Under the pieces are notes generated by a model. The model had not been told where the DNA came from and made no database searches. It saw only the letters and a program-made list of their open reading frames with translations. This document shows positions 15,915-24,294 of a stretch of DNA of 64,000 nucleotides, one piece after another (within the stretch, counting starts at the first letter, position 1; each line of letters opens with the position of its first letter). Position numbers and translations under genes: made by a program. The stretch comes from Lachnospiraceae bacterium (GTDB taxonomy: Bacteria > Bacillota > Clostridia > Lachnospirales > Lachnospiraceae). The DNA is taken from assembly GCA_009779895.1 (NCBI GenBank), contig WRBB01000001.1, positions 1 through 64,000 on the forward strand, written 5' to 3'.

Positions 15915-18900
15915 ATGTCTGAAAATCAATTAAAGCAAGCTGTAATGGATGGTAATACTGCGGCGGCTCATATTTCTTATGCTTTTACGGAAGTGGCAGG
16001 AATTTATCCGATTACGCCATCTTCTCAAATGGCAGAGTATGTAGATGCTTGGAGTGCTGCCGGCAAAAAAAATATATTTGGCAATACGGTAGATGTAGTT
16101 GAAATGCAATCAGAAGCCGGGGCGGCGGGGGTTGTGCATGGCTCTTTGGCGGCGGGTGCTTTGACGACCACTTATACGGCGTCTCAGGGTTTGTTGCTTA
16201 AAATTCCGAATATGTATAAAATTTCCGGAGAATTGATGCCAAGTGTGTTTCATGTTAGTGCCAGAGCACTTTCTGTACATGGTCTTTCTATTTTTGGCGA
16301 CCATTCAGATGTGATGGCATGCCGTCAGACGGGATTTGCCATGGTGGCATCATCTAGTCCGCAAGAAGTAATGGATTTGGGTGGTGTGAGTCATTTGAGC
16401 ACCATCAAAAGTAGAGTACCTTTTTTACATTTTTTTGATGGGTTTCGGACGTCCCATGAATTGCAAAAAATTGATGTATTAGAATATGATGATTTGGAAA
16501 AACTGGTAGATATGAATGCGATTCAGGATTTTCGTGCCCGTTCTCTTAATCCGGAGCGTCCTGTTACAAGAGGGACAACGCAAAATCCGGATATTTACTT
16601 CCAAGGGCGTGAGGCATGTAATAAATTTTACGATGCAGTGCCGGCGATTGTGGAAGAATATATGAATGAAATCAACAAGCTTACGGGACGCGATTATAAA
16701 CCCTTTAATTATTATGGTGCGGCTGATGCGGAATTGATATTGGTTGCGATGGGTTCTGCTAGTGATACCATCCGTGAAACGATAGATTATTTGATGGCAC
16801 AAGGTGAGAAAGTTGGTGCGGTGATCGTTCGGCTGTATCGTCCTTTTGCACCGGAATATTTATTTCAAGTATTGCCTAAAACAGTGAAGCGAATTGCTGT
16901 TTTAGATCGTACCAAAGAACCGGGTTCATTGGGTGAGCCTTTGTATCAGGATATTTGTACGGCATTTTTTCAAAAACCGGAATCTGCGCCTTTGATTATT
17001 GGTGGTAGATACGGTTTGGCATCCAAAGAATTTACACCGGCTCATGTGGTATCTATTTTAAATCATTTGGCCGGAGATAATCCAAGAAACAATTTTACAG
17101 TAGGTATCCATGATGATGTAAGCCACCTTTCTTTGGAACTGCCAGAGGAGAAAGTGGATACAGATAAAAGTGTGAGCTGTAAAATCTGGGGTATGGGTAG
17201 TGATGGTACGGTAGGTGCCAATAAAAATACCATTGCCATTGTTGGTGAAGAAACAGATTTATACTGTCAGGCTTATTTTGTGTATGATTCAAAAAAATCA
17301 GGTGGAATCACCCAATCTCATTTGCGTTTTCATAAAAACCCGATTCAGTCTACATATTTGGTAAATCATGCGGATTTTGTAGCTTGCCATCAACCGGCTT
17401 ATCTGAACCTTTATGATGTAGTAAAAGAACTGGCTCCCAATGGTACCTTTTTGCTGAATTGTAAATGGAAGACACAAGCAGAAATAGAAAATAATTTGCC
17501 GGCTAAAGTAAAGCATATGTTGGCAGAAAAAAATGCAAAATTTTATGTGATAGATGCGTTGGATATTGCACGTGAAATTGGTTTGGGTGGTAGGATTAAT
17601 ACGATTTTACAAGCATCTTTCTTTCAACTGATTAATATCATTCCCATTGATAAGGCTATGGCGGATATGAAAAATGCCATTAGAAAGTCTTATAGCAAAC
17701 GTGGGGAAGAAGTGGTTCAGATGAATATTACGGCCTTGGAGCGTGGTCTGACAGATCTGCAAAAAGTGGATGTGCCGGCGGGTTGGATAGATGTTCCGAT
17801 GGAAAGAAAAACAGATAATCGTCCGGATTTTATTAAAAATATAGTTGTACCCATGAACCGTTTAGAGGGAAATGATATTCCGGTTAGTGCTTTTCATGGG
17901 ATTGAGGATGGTACTTTTCCCAATGGTACCACTGCTTGGGAGAAAAGAGGAGTTGCTGCGGATGTACCTTGTTGGGATATGGACAATTGTATCCAGTGCA
18001 ATCGCTGCGCTTATGTTTGTCCCCATGCTGCCATTCGTCCGTTCTTATTGACAGAAGAAGAGCGGGCAAATGCACCGGAGGGTTTCCATGTAAAAAAAGC
18101 AATCGGGAAAGAGTTTGGACAGTATTTCTATCGCATTCAGGTTTCTCCGATGGATTGTATGGGTTGTGATATTTGTGTGAATGCTTGTCCATCAAAAGTG
18201 AAGTCATTGGAAATGCACCCTTTGGAAACACAGTTGGATCAACGGGAAAACTGGGAGTATGCAGTTTCATTGACAGAAAAAGATCTTGGCAAGAAACCAA
18301 CCACAGTCAAAGAGAGTCAATTTGTAAAACCATTGTTTGAGTTTTCCGGTGCTTGTGCCGGCTGTGGTGAGACTCCTTATATTAAGTTGGCAACCCAGTT
18401 GTTTGGAGAGAAGATGTATATTGCCAATGCTTCAGGTTGTTCTTCGGCATATAGCGGCAGTACGCCCTCCACTCCGTATACAACCAATGCAGAGGGCAAA
18501 GGCCCTGCATGGGCGATGTCATTGTTTGAAGATAATGCAGAATATGCTTATGGTATGCGGTTGGGTGCGGAAAAAGTGAAACGATCGTTGGGAGAAAAGG
18601 TACAGCGTTTGGATGCGTTGGGTTTGGTTCAAGAGGAAGCCAAGGCATGGCTGGCCAATTGTAATACACCACAAGATTCTGTTCGGTACAGCAAAAACTT
18701 ATTGGAAGCAATGCAGACAATGTCTCCTGCGAATGCGGAGCAGGCTGCTTTGAAAGCGTATATATTAGAGAACCAAGACTATTTGCAACCAAAGTCTTAT
18801 TGGGCTTTTGGTGGAGATGGTTGGGCCTATGATATTGGCTTTGGTGGTTTAGACCACGTTTTGGCAAGTGGTGACAATATCAATATGCTGGTGATGGATA

Positions 18901-19439
18901 CGGAGGTTTATTCCAATACTGGGGGCCAGGCTTCAAAAGCGACAGCACCGGGCGCAATTGCTAAATTTGCAGCAGCGGGTAAGCGAGTCGGCAAAAAAGA
19001 CTTAGGTTTAATGGCCATTAGTTATGGTTATGTTTATGTTGCACAAATTGCTTTGGGTGCAGATTACAATCAAACCATAAAGGCGTTTATTGAGGCGGAA
19101 AATTATCCGGGTCCTTCTTTGATTATTGCGTATTCACCTTGTATTGAGCATGGCATTGATGTTGGTATGGCCGGTAGCCTAGAACATACCAAAAAGGCAG
19201 TGGAAGCAGGATATTGGCATTTGTATCGTTATAATCCGCTTTTGAAAGGGGAGGGAAAAAATCCTTTTATTCTTGATTCAAAAGATCCAACAGGCGATTT
19301 CCAAGGATTTTTGATGAAAGAAAATCGCTACGCTTCCTTAGCAAGAGCAGTACCCGAAGCGGCGAAAAAACTCTTTGCGGAGGCAGAAGAAGGTGCAAAA
19401 GAAAGACTTGAAAATTATAAAATGTTGGCAAATAGATAA
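15915..19439 (+). CDS. nifJ: Pyruvate:ferredoxin (flavodoxin) oxidoreductase
   Basis: A 1174-residue single-chain PFOR, the full length of the family. It converts pyruvate and CoA to acetyl-CoA, CO2 and reduced ferredoxin. The order is: TPP pyrimidine-binding domain at the N terminus (YPITPSS), transketolase C-like domain, gamma domain, a 2[4Fe-4S] ferredoxin domain with CxxCxxCxxxCP motifs from C692 and C748, then the TPP/Mg domain with CAGC near C814 and the GDGWAYDIG motif, ending in a C-terminal extension. Of note is its place as the penultimate gene of a sugar operon, 13 nt behind the dehydrogenase, coupling substrate breakdown to pyruvate oxidation. It marks an anaerobic, ferredoxin-based metabolism. 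Confidence 0.95.
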   Translation: MSENQLKQAVMDGNTAAAHISYAFTEVAGIYPITPSSQMAEYVDAWSAAGKKNIFGNTVDVVEMQSEAGAAGVVHGSLAAGALTTTYTASQGLLLKIPNMYKISGELMPSVFHVSARALSVHGLSIFGDHSDVMACRQTGFAMVASSSPQEVMDLGGVSHLSTIKSRVPFLHFFDGFRTSHELQKIDVLEYDDLEKLVDMNAIQDFRARSLNPERPVTRGTTQNPDIYFQGREACNKFYDAVPAIVEEYMNEINKLTGRDYKPFNYYGAADAELILVAMGSASDTIRETIDYLMAQGEKVGAVIVRLYRPFAPEYLFQVLPKTVKRIAVLDRTKEPGSLGEPLYQDICTAFFQKPESAPLIIGGRYGLASKEFTPAHVVSILNHLAGDNPRNNFTVGIHDDVSHLSLELPEEKVDTDKSVSCKIWGMGSDGTVGANKNTIAIVGEETDLYCQAYFVYDSKKSGGITQSHLRFHKNPIQSTYLVNHADFVACHQPAYLNLYDVVKELAPNGTFLLNCKWKTQAEIENNLPAKVKHMLAEKNAKFYVIDALDIAREIGLGGRINTILQASFFQLINIIPIDKAMADMKNAIRKSYSKRGEEVVQMNITALERGLTDLQKVDVPAGWIDVPMERKTDNRPDFIKNIVVPMNRLEGNDIPVSAFHGIEDGTFPNGTTAWEKRGVAADVPCWDMDNCIQCNRCAYVCPHAAIRPFLLTEEERANAPEGFHVKKAIGKEFGQYFYRIQVSPMDCMGCDICVNACPSKVKSLEMHPLETQLDQRENWEYAVSLTEKDLGKKPTTVKESQFVKPLFEFSGACAGCGETPYIKLATQLFGEKMYIANASGCSSAYSGSTPSTPYTTNAEGKGPAWAMSLFEDNAEYAYGMRLGAEKVKRSLGEKVQRLDALGLVQEEAKAWLANCNTPQDSVRYSKNLLEAMQTMSPANAEQAALKAYILENQDYLQPKSYWAFGGDGWAYDIGFGGLDHVLASGDNINMLVMDTEVYSNTGGQASKATAPGAIAKFAAAGKRVGKKDLGLMAISYGYVYVAQIALGADYNQTIKAFIEAENYPGPSLIIAYSPCIEHGIDVGMAGSLEHTKKAVEAGYWHLYRYNPLLKGEGKNPFILDSKDPTGDFQGFLMKENRYASLARAVPEAAKKLFAEAEEGAKERLENYKMLANR

Positions 19440-19446
19440 TTTGGAA

Positions 19447-19481
19447 ATTTGTGGTGACAAATCTCTACTATTTGGTATAAT
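19447..19481 (+). promoter_or_regulatory. Predicted promoter with palindromic operator before the GntR gene
   Basis: GTGACA (19454-19459), a 16-bp spacer and a perfect TATAAT (19476-19481) make a promoter for the regulator gene. The palindrome ATTTGT-GGTG-ACAAAT (19447-19462) covers the -35 box, the expected place for autorepression. It gives the regulator its own expression besides read-through from PFOR. Confidence 0.6.
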
Positions 19482-19570
19482 GGAGGGGTGTTTCTTTGCT
19501 TTTGGATCTGCGTGTAGTGGGTTAAGGTTTTACAATAAATGTTGCTTTAGGAGAGGTTGGAATAGAAACG

Positions 19571-20218
19571 ATGAATAATTCAGTATTAACGGACAATGCA
19601 TATGACTATATATTAGAGCAAATATTGAATGGAGAGATTAAGCCCGGTGAGCGCATTCGGGAAGATATGATCGCAGAGCAATTAGGGACAAGCAGAACAC
19701 CCGTGCGTGAAGCAGTCAATCAATTGGTACAAAATGGCTTTGTCATTTATATAAAGCGCAAAGGTTTGTATTGTGTTGAGATTACACAACAAGATTTGCT
19801 AAATCTGTTAGATCTTAGGAGAGTGTTGGAAAATCTGAGTTATAAACGTTGTATGGATGCGGCGACAGAAGAAGATATACAAAGATTGTACGACCATATT
19901 GATAAATTTCAATCTTATGACAAAGAAGAGAGAATCAAGCGGCATGACCATGCAGACATTGCTTTTCACAATATGCTTGCGGAAATTACAAAATTTTCCA
20001 GATTGATGAAATACATTGGTGAAGTGGAGACGATCATGTTGATTGCACGGGCAAACTTAAAAAAGCGTGCAACGATTCATGATGTGATTGATTTGTCGTG
20101 GAAGTTACACCGGGATATTGTAAAGGGGATTGAAACCAAGGATTATGATTTGATCCAACGTACCAGTGATGCGCATATGCAGCTGATGAAAGATACGCAG
20201 ATATTGGTGGTTGAGTAA
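19571..20218 (+). CDS. GntR family regulator, FadR/FCD subfamily
   Basis: A 215-residue transcription factor. The N-terminal winged helix (about 1-75) carries the GntR signature (LNGEIKPGERI, LGTSRTPVREAVNQL). The C-terminal FCD helical domain (80-210) has the acidic/His pattern that binds metal and a carboxylate effector; note H120 and H125 near HDHADIAFH and a later LH. Members sense sugar acids and other carboxylates. As the last gene of the locus, with a palindromic operator over its own promoter, it is the likely regulator of the whole catabolic block, and its ligand would be a pathway acid. Confidence 0.88.
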   Translation: MNNSVLTDNAYDYILEQILNGEIKPGERIREDMIAEQLGTSRTPVREAVNQLVQNGFVIYIKRKGLYCVEITQQDLLNLLDLRRVLENLSYKRCMDAATEEDIQRLYDHIDKFQSYDKEERIKRHDHADIAFHNMLAEITKFSRLMKYIGEVETIMLIARANLKKRATIHDVIDLSWKLHRDIVKGIETKDYDLIQRTSDAHMQLMKDTQILVVE

Positions 20219-20239
20219 GGTAAATGTATAAAAAAAATT

Positions 20240-20283
20240 ACGAAACGATATCAGAAATGTAGGCTGATGTCGTTTCGTTTTTG
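20240..20283 (+). terminator. Rho-independent terminator of the catabolic locus
   Basis: A 15-bp stem with one G-U pair (20240-20254 with 20264-20278), a 9-nt loop and a five-T run lies between the GntR gene and nadE. It ends the glycoside locus. Confidence 0.85.
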
Positions 20284-20302
20284 CAAAAGGGAGGTAGGTA
20301 TT

Positions 20303-21040
20303 ATGTTTGATGTGAAAAAAACAAAACAGCAGATTGTAGAGTGGATCGCAGCGTATTTCCAAGACAATGCTTCTCCTGAAACAAAAGCTGTCATTGGAAT
20401 CAGCGGCGGTAAAGATAGTTCTGTTGTTACTGCATTATGTGTCGCTGCATTGGGAAAAAGCCGTGTTCTTGGCGTACTTATGCCACAGGGTGACCAGCAT
20501 GATATCGCAGTATCCTATGACCTTTGTAACATACTAGATATTCCCCATGTGGAAATCAATGTGAAAGAACCGATTCAAAGCTTATATGATGAAATTGCAA
20601 AAACCGGATTGGAACTGAATGATATTGCGTTCTTTAATACCCCTGCACGGGTTCGTATGACAGCACTCTATGCTGTTTCCGGCATGGTGAATGGAAGAGT
20701 TGCAAATACCAGCAATCTTAGTGAGGATTGGGTTGGTTATGCTACAAAATTTGGTGATACAACCGGAGATTTCAGTCCTCTTTCTAGTTTGACAGTTACG
20801 GAGGTAAAAGCCATTGGCAAAGAACTTGGACTTGCGGAAAAATTTATAGATAAAGTGCCTATTGACGGTTTGTGTGGTAAGACGGATGAGGAGAATTTAG
20901 GGTTTTCTTATGCGGTTTTGGATCGTTATATTCGTGAGGGTATCTGCGAAGATAGCGATGTGAAAAAGAAAATTGACAAGCTCCACAAGATGAATATTCA
21001 TAAGTTAAGTGCTATGCCGATGTTTCGGTTGATTGGTTAA
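20303..21040 (+). CDS. nadE: Ammonia-dependent NAD synthetase
   Basis: A 245-residue NH3-dependent NAD+ synthetase, the last step of NAD synthesis (deamido-NAD + ATP + NH3). The ATP pyrophosphatase P-loop SGGKDSS is near residue 33, and family motifs NTSNLSEDWVGY, TKFGDTTGDFSP and LCGKTDEENLGFSY follow in order. There is no glutaminase domain, so free ammonia is the donor. The start was set at ATG 20303 after GGGAGGT; the in-frame extension begins inside the terminator. It appears monocistronic. Confidence 0.93.
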   Translation: MFDVKKTKQQIVEWIAAYFQDNASPETKAVIGISGGKDSSVVTALCVAALGKSRVLGVLMPQGDQHDIAVSYDLCNILDIPHVEINVKEPIQSLYDEIAKTGLELNDIAFFNTPARVRMTALYAVSGMVNGRVANTSNLSEDWVGYATKFGDTTGDFSPLSSLTVTEVKAIGKELGLAEKFIDKVPIDGLCGKTDEENLGFSYAVLDRYIREGICEDSDVKKKIDKLHKMNIHKLSAMPMFRLIG

Positions 21041-21066
21041 TAATTAGTTAAAACAACTCATTAGGA

Positions 21067-21095
21067 TTGACGAGTCTGCTCTAATTTGTTAAAAT
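21067..21095 (+). promoter_or_regulatory. Predicted sigma-A promoter
   Basis: TTGACG (21067-21072), a 17-bp spacer and TAAAAT (21090-21095) precede the HTH-domain gene at 21171. Confidence 0.65.
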
Positions 21096-21170
21096 GATAA
21101 TAGTTTATTGAGCAATAAATTAGTTTCAGCACTATGGGGTGTAGTATCAAGAACAGATTAGGAGGGTATC

Positions 21171-22022
21171 ATGGAACAGCTTACATTTGGTGAACAGCTT
21201 AAAATTGTTTTGAAACGCAAGGGATTGACGATCAAAGGACTGGCAGAGGTGATTGAAGCAAAGACAGGGAAAAGGATGTCGCGGCAAAATTTAACCCAGC
21301 GGATTGGGCGCGACAATTTTCAGGAGCAAGACATGCGAATGCTTGCGGACTTATTGGGTTGTAAGTTCAGTTTGAATATTTTATCCGTGGATATGGATAT
21401 GGCAGTTTCTGCATTGCGGGAGAATAATTCTGAGGCTGAACATATGAAAGTGATTATTAAGAAGCAATCGGAAGGAAAAGGTACAAAAGAAAAGGCATCA
21501 AAAAAGCCGGTATCAGAAGAACCGGTTGTGGATACTTCTGTGAAAAAGTCTAAGGAAAAGTCTAAAGAAGAGCCTGAAACGGAGGTCAATGAAGTGGATA
21601 TCACGATTGGCCAACTTTATGATATGCACGAAGAGTTAGATGTTGTAAAAGAAAAAACACCGGAAGAACAAGAGGCAGATTTTCGCGCACATGGGGTTTT
21701 TTTGCGCCGTGAGGGTGCTCCGGTAGAGCCTGCGGAAGAAAGTAAGACAAAAAAGAAAGTGGCTGCGCCCAAAAAAGAGGAAAAAGCAATTAAGCCGGAG
21801 GAGGCTGCGACGGAAGTTCTTGGTGATATCAATCCTTATACGCACAAAGAGTATGAGACCAATACAGTTCGAAGTCATCCCAGCCGTATTGGTTATGTTC
21901 AGGTTTATGATAGAACGATTCACAAGTGGATGGATATGACGGAGTGGGCTTTTTTAGGTTATCAAGAGCGTAAGAAAGCTTTGTTAGGGGATCGTTATGA
22001 GCCGCCGAGTTATTTAGATTAA
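21171..22022 (+). CDS. Uncharacterised protein with an N-terminal HTH-like domain and acidic/basic linker
   Basis: A 283-residue protein that I do not recognise as a named family. Residues 1-80 resemble an XRE-type helix-turn-helix (FGEQLKIVLKRKGLTIKGLAE...SRQNLTQRI...MRMLADLLGC). Residues 95-225 are a low-complexity, Lys/Glu-rich linker, probably disordered. The last 60 residues form a compact conserved-looking block with NPYTHKEYETN, HPSRIGYVQVYDR and WMDMTEWAFLGYQERK, suggesting a separate small domain. It has its own promoter and a strong AGGAGG site, and lies before a dGTPase gene. A DNA-binding adaptor role is only a guess. Confidence 0.6.
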   Translation: MEQLTFGEQLKIVLKRKGLTIKGLAEVIEAKTGKRMSRQNLTQRIGRDNFQEQDMRMLADLLGCKFSLNILSVDMDMAVSALRENNSEAEHMKVIIKKQSEGKGTKEKASKKPVSEEPVVDTSVKKSKEKSKEEPETEVNEVDITIGQLYDMHEELDVVKEKTPEEQEADFRAHGVFLRREGAPVEPAEESKTKKKVAAPKKEEKAIKPEEAATEVLGDINPYTHKEYETNTVRSHPSRIGYVQVYDRTIHKWMDMTEWAFLGYQERKKALLGDRYEPPSYLD

Positions 22023-22057
22023 GGTGTTTTGAAAGCATATATGAAATGAGGTGGCAG

Positions 22058-23470
22058 ATGAAGTGGCAGACTCTTCTCTCGTCAGAGCGTATGCGTGATG
22101 GAGTTGTGAAAACAAATGGTAAATCTATGGATTTGCGCAGTGAATTTGAAAAAGATTATCATCGCATTATCGGTAGTGCGTCTTTTCGCCGCCTACAAGA
22201 TAAAACCCAAGTATTTCCATTGGACAAAAGTGATTTTATTCGTACAAGATTGACCCACTCTTTGGAAGTGTCTTCTTTTGCACGTTCTTTGGGTCAAAAT
22301 ATCGGAGAAAGTATTTTGCAATCCAAGTCGGGTGCCGGTTTTACATATCAAATGAAAGAAGATATGACCAGCATTTTACAATGTGCCGGTTTGATACATG
22401 ACATAGGCAATCCGCCTTTTGGTCACTTTGGTGAACTTTCTATTCGAGAATGGTTTATTGATTCTATGCCCCGATTAGAATTTTTTGGTAAATCAATAGA
22501 AGAACAACTCAGTTCACAAATGCGGGAAGATTTTTATCGTTTTGAGGGAAATGCGCAAGCCTTACGGTTGGTGACAAAACTACATTATTTGGTGGATGAA
22601 TATGGTATGAATTTAACCTATGCTCTGCTAAATACCATTGTGAAATATCCGGTGGCATCTACGAAAGTGGATGCGAAGTCCGGTAACATCAAAGACAAAA
22701 AAATGGGTTATTATTTTGCGGATGAAGCTATTTTTACAGAAATCACTTCTAAAACAACAGCAGGAGAAAACCGTCATCCCTTGACTTTTATTTTAGAGGC
22801 GGCAGATGATTTGGCTTATAAGACGGCGGATATTGAGGATGGTTTTATCAAAGGTTTTATTTCTTATCCTGATTTGGTGAGAGAATTAGAAGCATTTCAA
22901 AAAAAGCATCAAATTCCATTTTTTTCTCCATTGGAAAAATTACAATCCCTTTATGAACGCGGATGTGAAAAAAAAGAAAAATATCCGGAGACCTATGCGG
23001 TCAAAAATTGGATTATTCGTGTGCAGGCTTTTTTGATTCGTTGTGTCACGGAGGGGTTTATGCAACATTATGATGAAATTATGAATGGTACCTGCTCCCA
23101 TGACTTATATTATGCCACCCATGGACAAGCCTTGATGGATTTTTTGGGGGATGTGGCATATCGTTATGTATTTTCTTCCCAAGCTATTTTTAAGATGGAA
23201 GTATCTGAGCAAGTGATTTTAGATTTTTTGTTGGAAAAATTGGTCAATGCCGTTTTGTATTATGACACGGATGTGCAAGTCAATTCCCTGAATAAGCGGG
23301 TGATGTCATTTTTTTCGGATAATTATGTCAGAGCCTATCAACATCATGCAAAAGGAAAATCAGAGTGTGAAAAGCTATATTTGCGCCTACTGTTAGTGAC
23401 GGATTTTATTTGTGGCATGACGGATAGTTATGCCAAAGGTTTATATCAGGAATTGCGAGGGATTGTTTGA
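22058..23470 (+). CDS. HD-domain deoxyguanosine triphosphate triphosphohydrolase-like protein
   Basis: A 470-residue dNTP triphosphohydrolase-like protein of the Dgt family. The metal-binding HD residues are visible: His67 (RLTHSLEVSS) and His114-Asp115 (LIHDIGNPPFGH), with a further Asp in AADDLAYKTADIEDG. The N-terminal RRLQDKTQVFPL motif is typical of the family. It hydrolyses dNTPs to nucleoside and triphosphate and controls dNTP pools. The third of three close ATGs (22058) was chosen, with GAGGTGG six bases before it; starts at 22041 or 22046 would lack a ribosome site. It abuts tadA. Confidence 0.85.
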   Translation: MKWQTLLSSERMRDGVVKTNGKSMDLRSEFEKDYHRIIGSASFRRLQDKTQVFPLDKSDFIRTRLTHSLEVSSFARSLGQNIGESILQSKSGAGFTYQMKEDMTSILQCAGLIHDIGNPPFGHFGELSIREWFIDSMPRLEFFGKSIEEQLSSQMREDFYRFEGNAQALRLVTKLHYLVDEYGMNLTYALLNTIVKYPVASTKVDAKSGNIKDKKMGYYFADEAIFTEITSKTTAGENRHPLTFILEAADDLAYKTADIEDGFIKGFISYPDLVRELEAFQKKHQIPFFSPLEKLQSLYERGCEKKEKYPETYAVKNWIIRVQAFLIRCVTEGFMQHYDEIMNGTCSHDLYYATHGQALMDFLGDVAYRYVFSSQAIFKMEVSEQVILDFLLEKLVNAVLYYDTDVQVNSLNKRVMSFFSDNYVRAYQHHAKGKSECEKLYLRLLLVTDFICGMTDSYAKGLYQELRGIV

Positions 23471-23932
<462 letters not shown>

Positions 23933-23958
23933 AGGTGATTTGTGTGGTATTCCATTTT

Positions 23959-24223
23959 TTACGTGCACTACGCTTCGAACGCGCCCCCCTAAACGCTTCT
24001 CCGGAAATAGACTCAACCCAAGCACCCTTACGGCACCCGAAAGATTCTTCTTAGTGCTGCTTCGTTCCCGACCTGACACGGTTCAAAGAGTTCCGTCGCG
24101 TAAGACCCGAGTCTCAACATTTATTTTCGGAGGCTGCTTTACAAGTTTGCGCCCTCTGCGTAGTATCACCCCTGCTATAGCGGATTGCAGGTACAAGGCA
24201 CCGCTAACGCCCCGGCTGCACGA
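23959..24223 (-). ncRNA. ffs: Signal recognition particle RNA (large Gram-positive type)
   Basis: On the minus strand, about 265 nt fold as the Bacillus/Clostridium-type SRP RNA with an Alu domain. The domain IV hallmark GTGTCAGGTC followed by GAAGCAGCAC (G-A changes in one spot) is at about 24047-24078. The 5' end carries the Alu-domain block GGTGCC-TTGTACCTGCAATCC close to that of B. subtilis scRNA, and the 5' and 3' termini (CGTGCA and GTGCACG) pair. It binds Ffh for co-translational targeting to the membrane. Ends are placed by terminal pairing and the promoter; an error of a few bases is likely. No T-rich terminator follows on the minus strand. Confidence 0.93.
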
Positions 24224-24229
24224 AATATA

Positions 24230-24259
24230 ATTATAAAGCAAAGTAACCGTTAAAGTCAA
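24230..24259 (-). promoter_or_regulatory. Promoter of the SRP RNA
   Basis: On the minus strand TTGACT (24254-24259), an 18-bp spacer and a perfect TATAAT (24230-24235) lie 7 bp before the predicted 5' end of the SRP RNA, as expected for a strong stable-RNA promoter. Confidence 0.75.
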
Positions 24260-24294
24260 TCATTATTGTATCATACAAAGGAAAAAGAGGAAAA

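Noticed and set aside
23940-24230. A 96-residue plus-strand open frame after tadA
   Set aside because: It is the antisense of the SRP RNA. The RNA hallmark sequences, terminal pairing and promoter on the minus strand explain the region, and the frame has no ribosome site.
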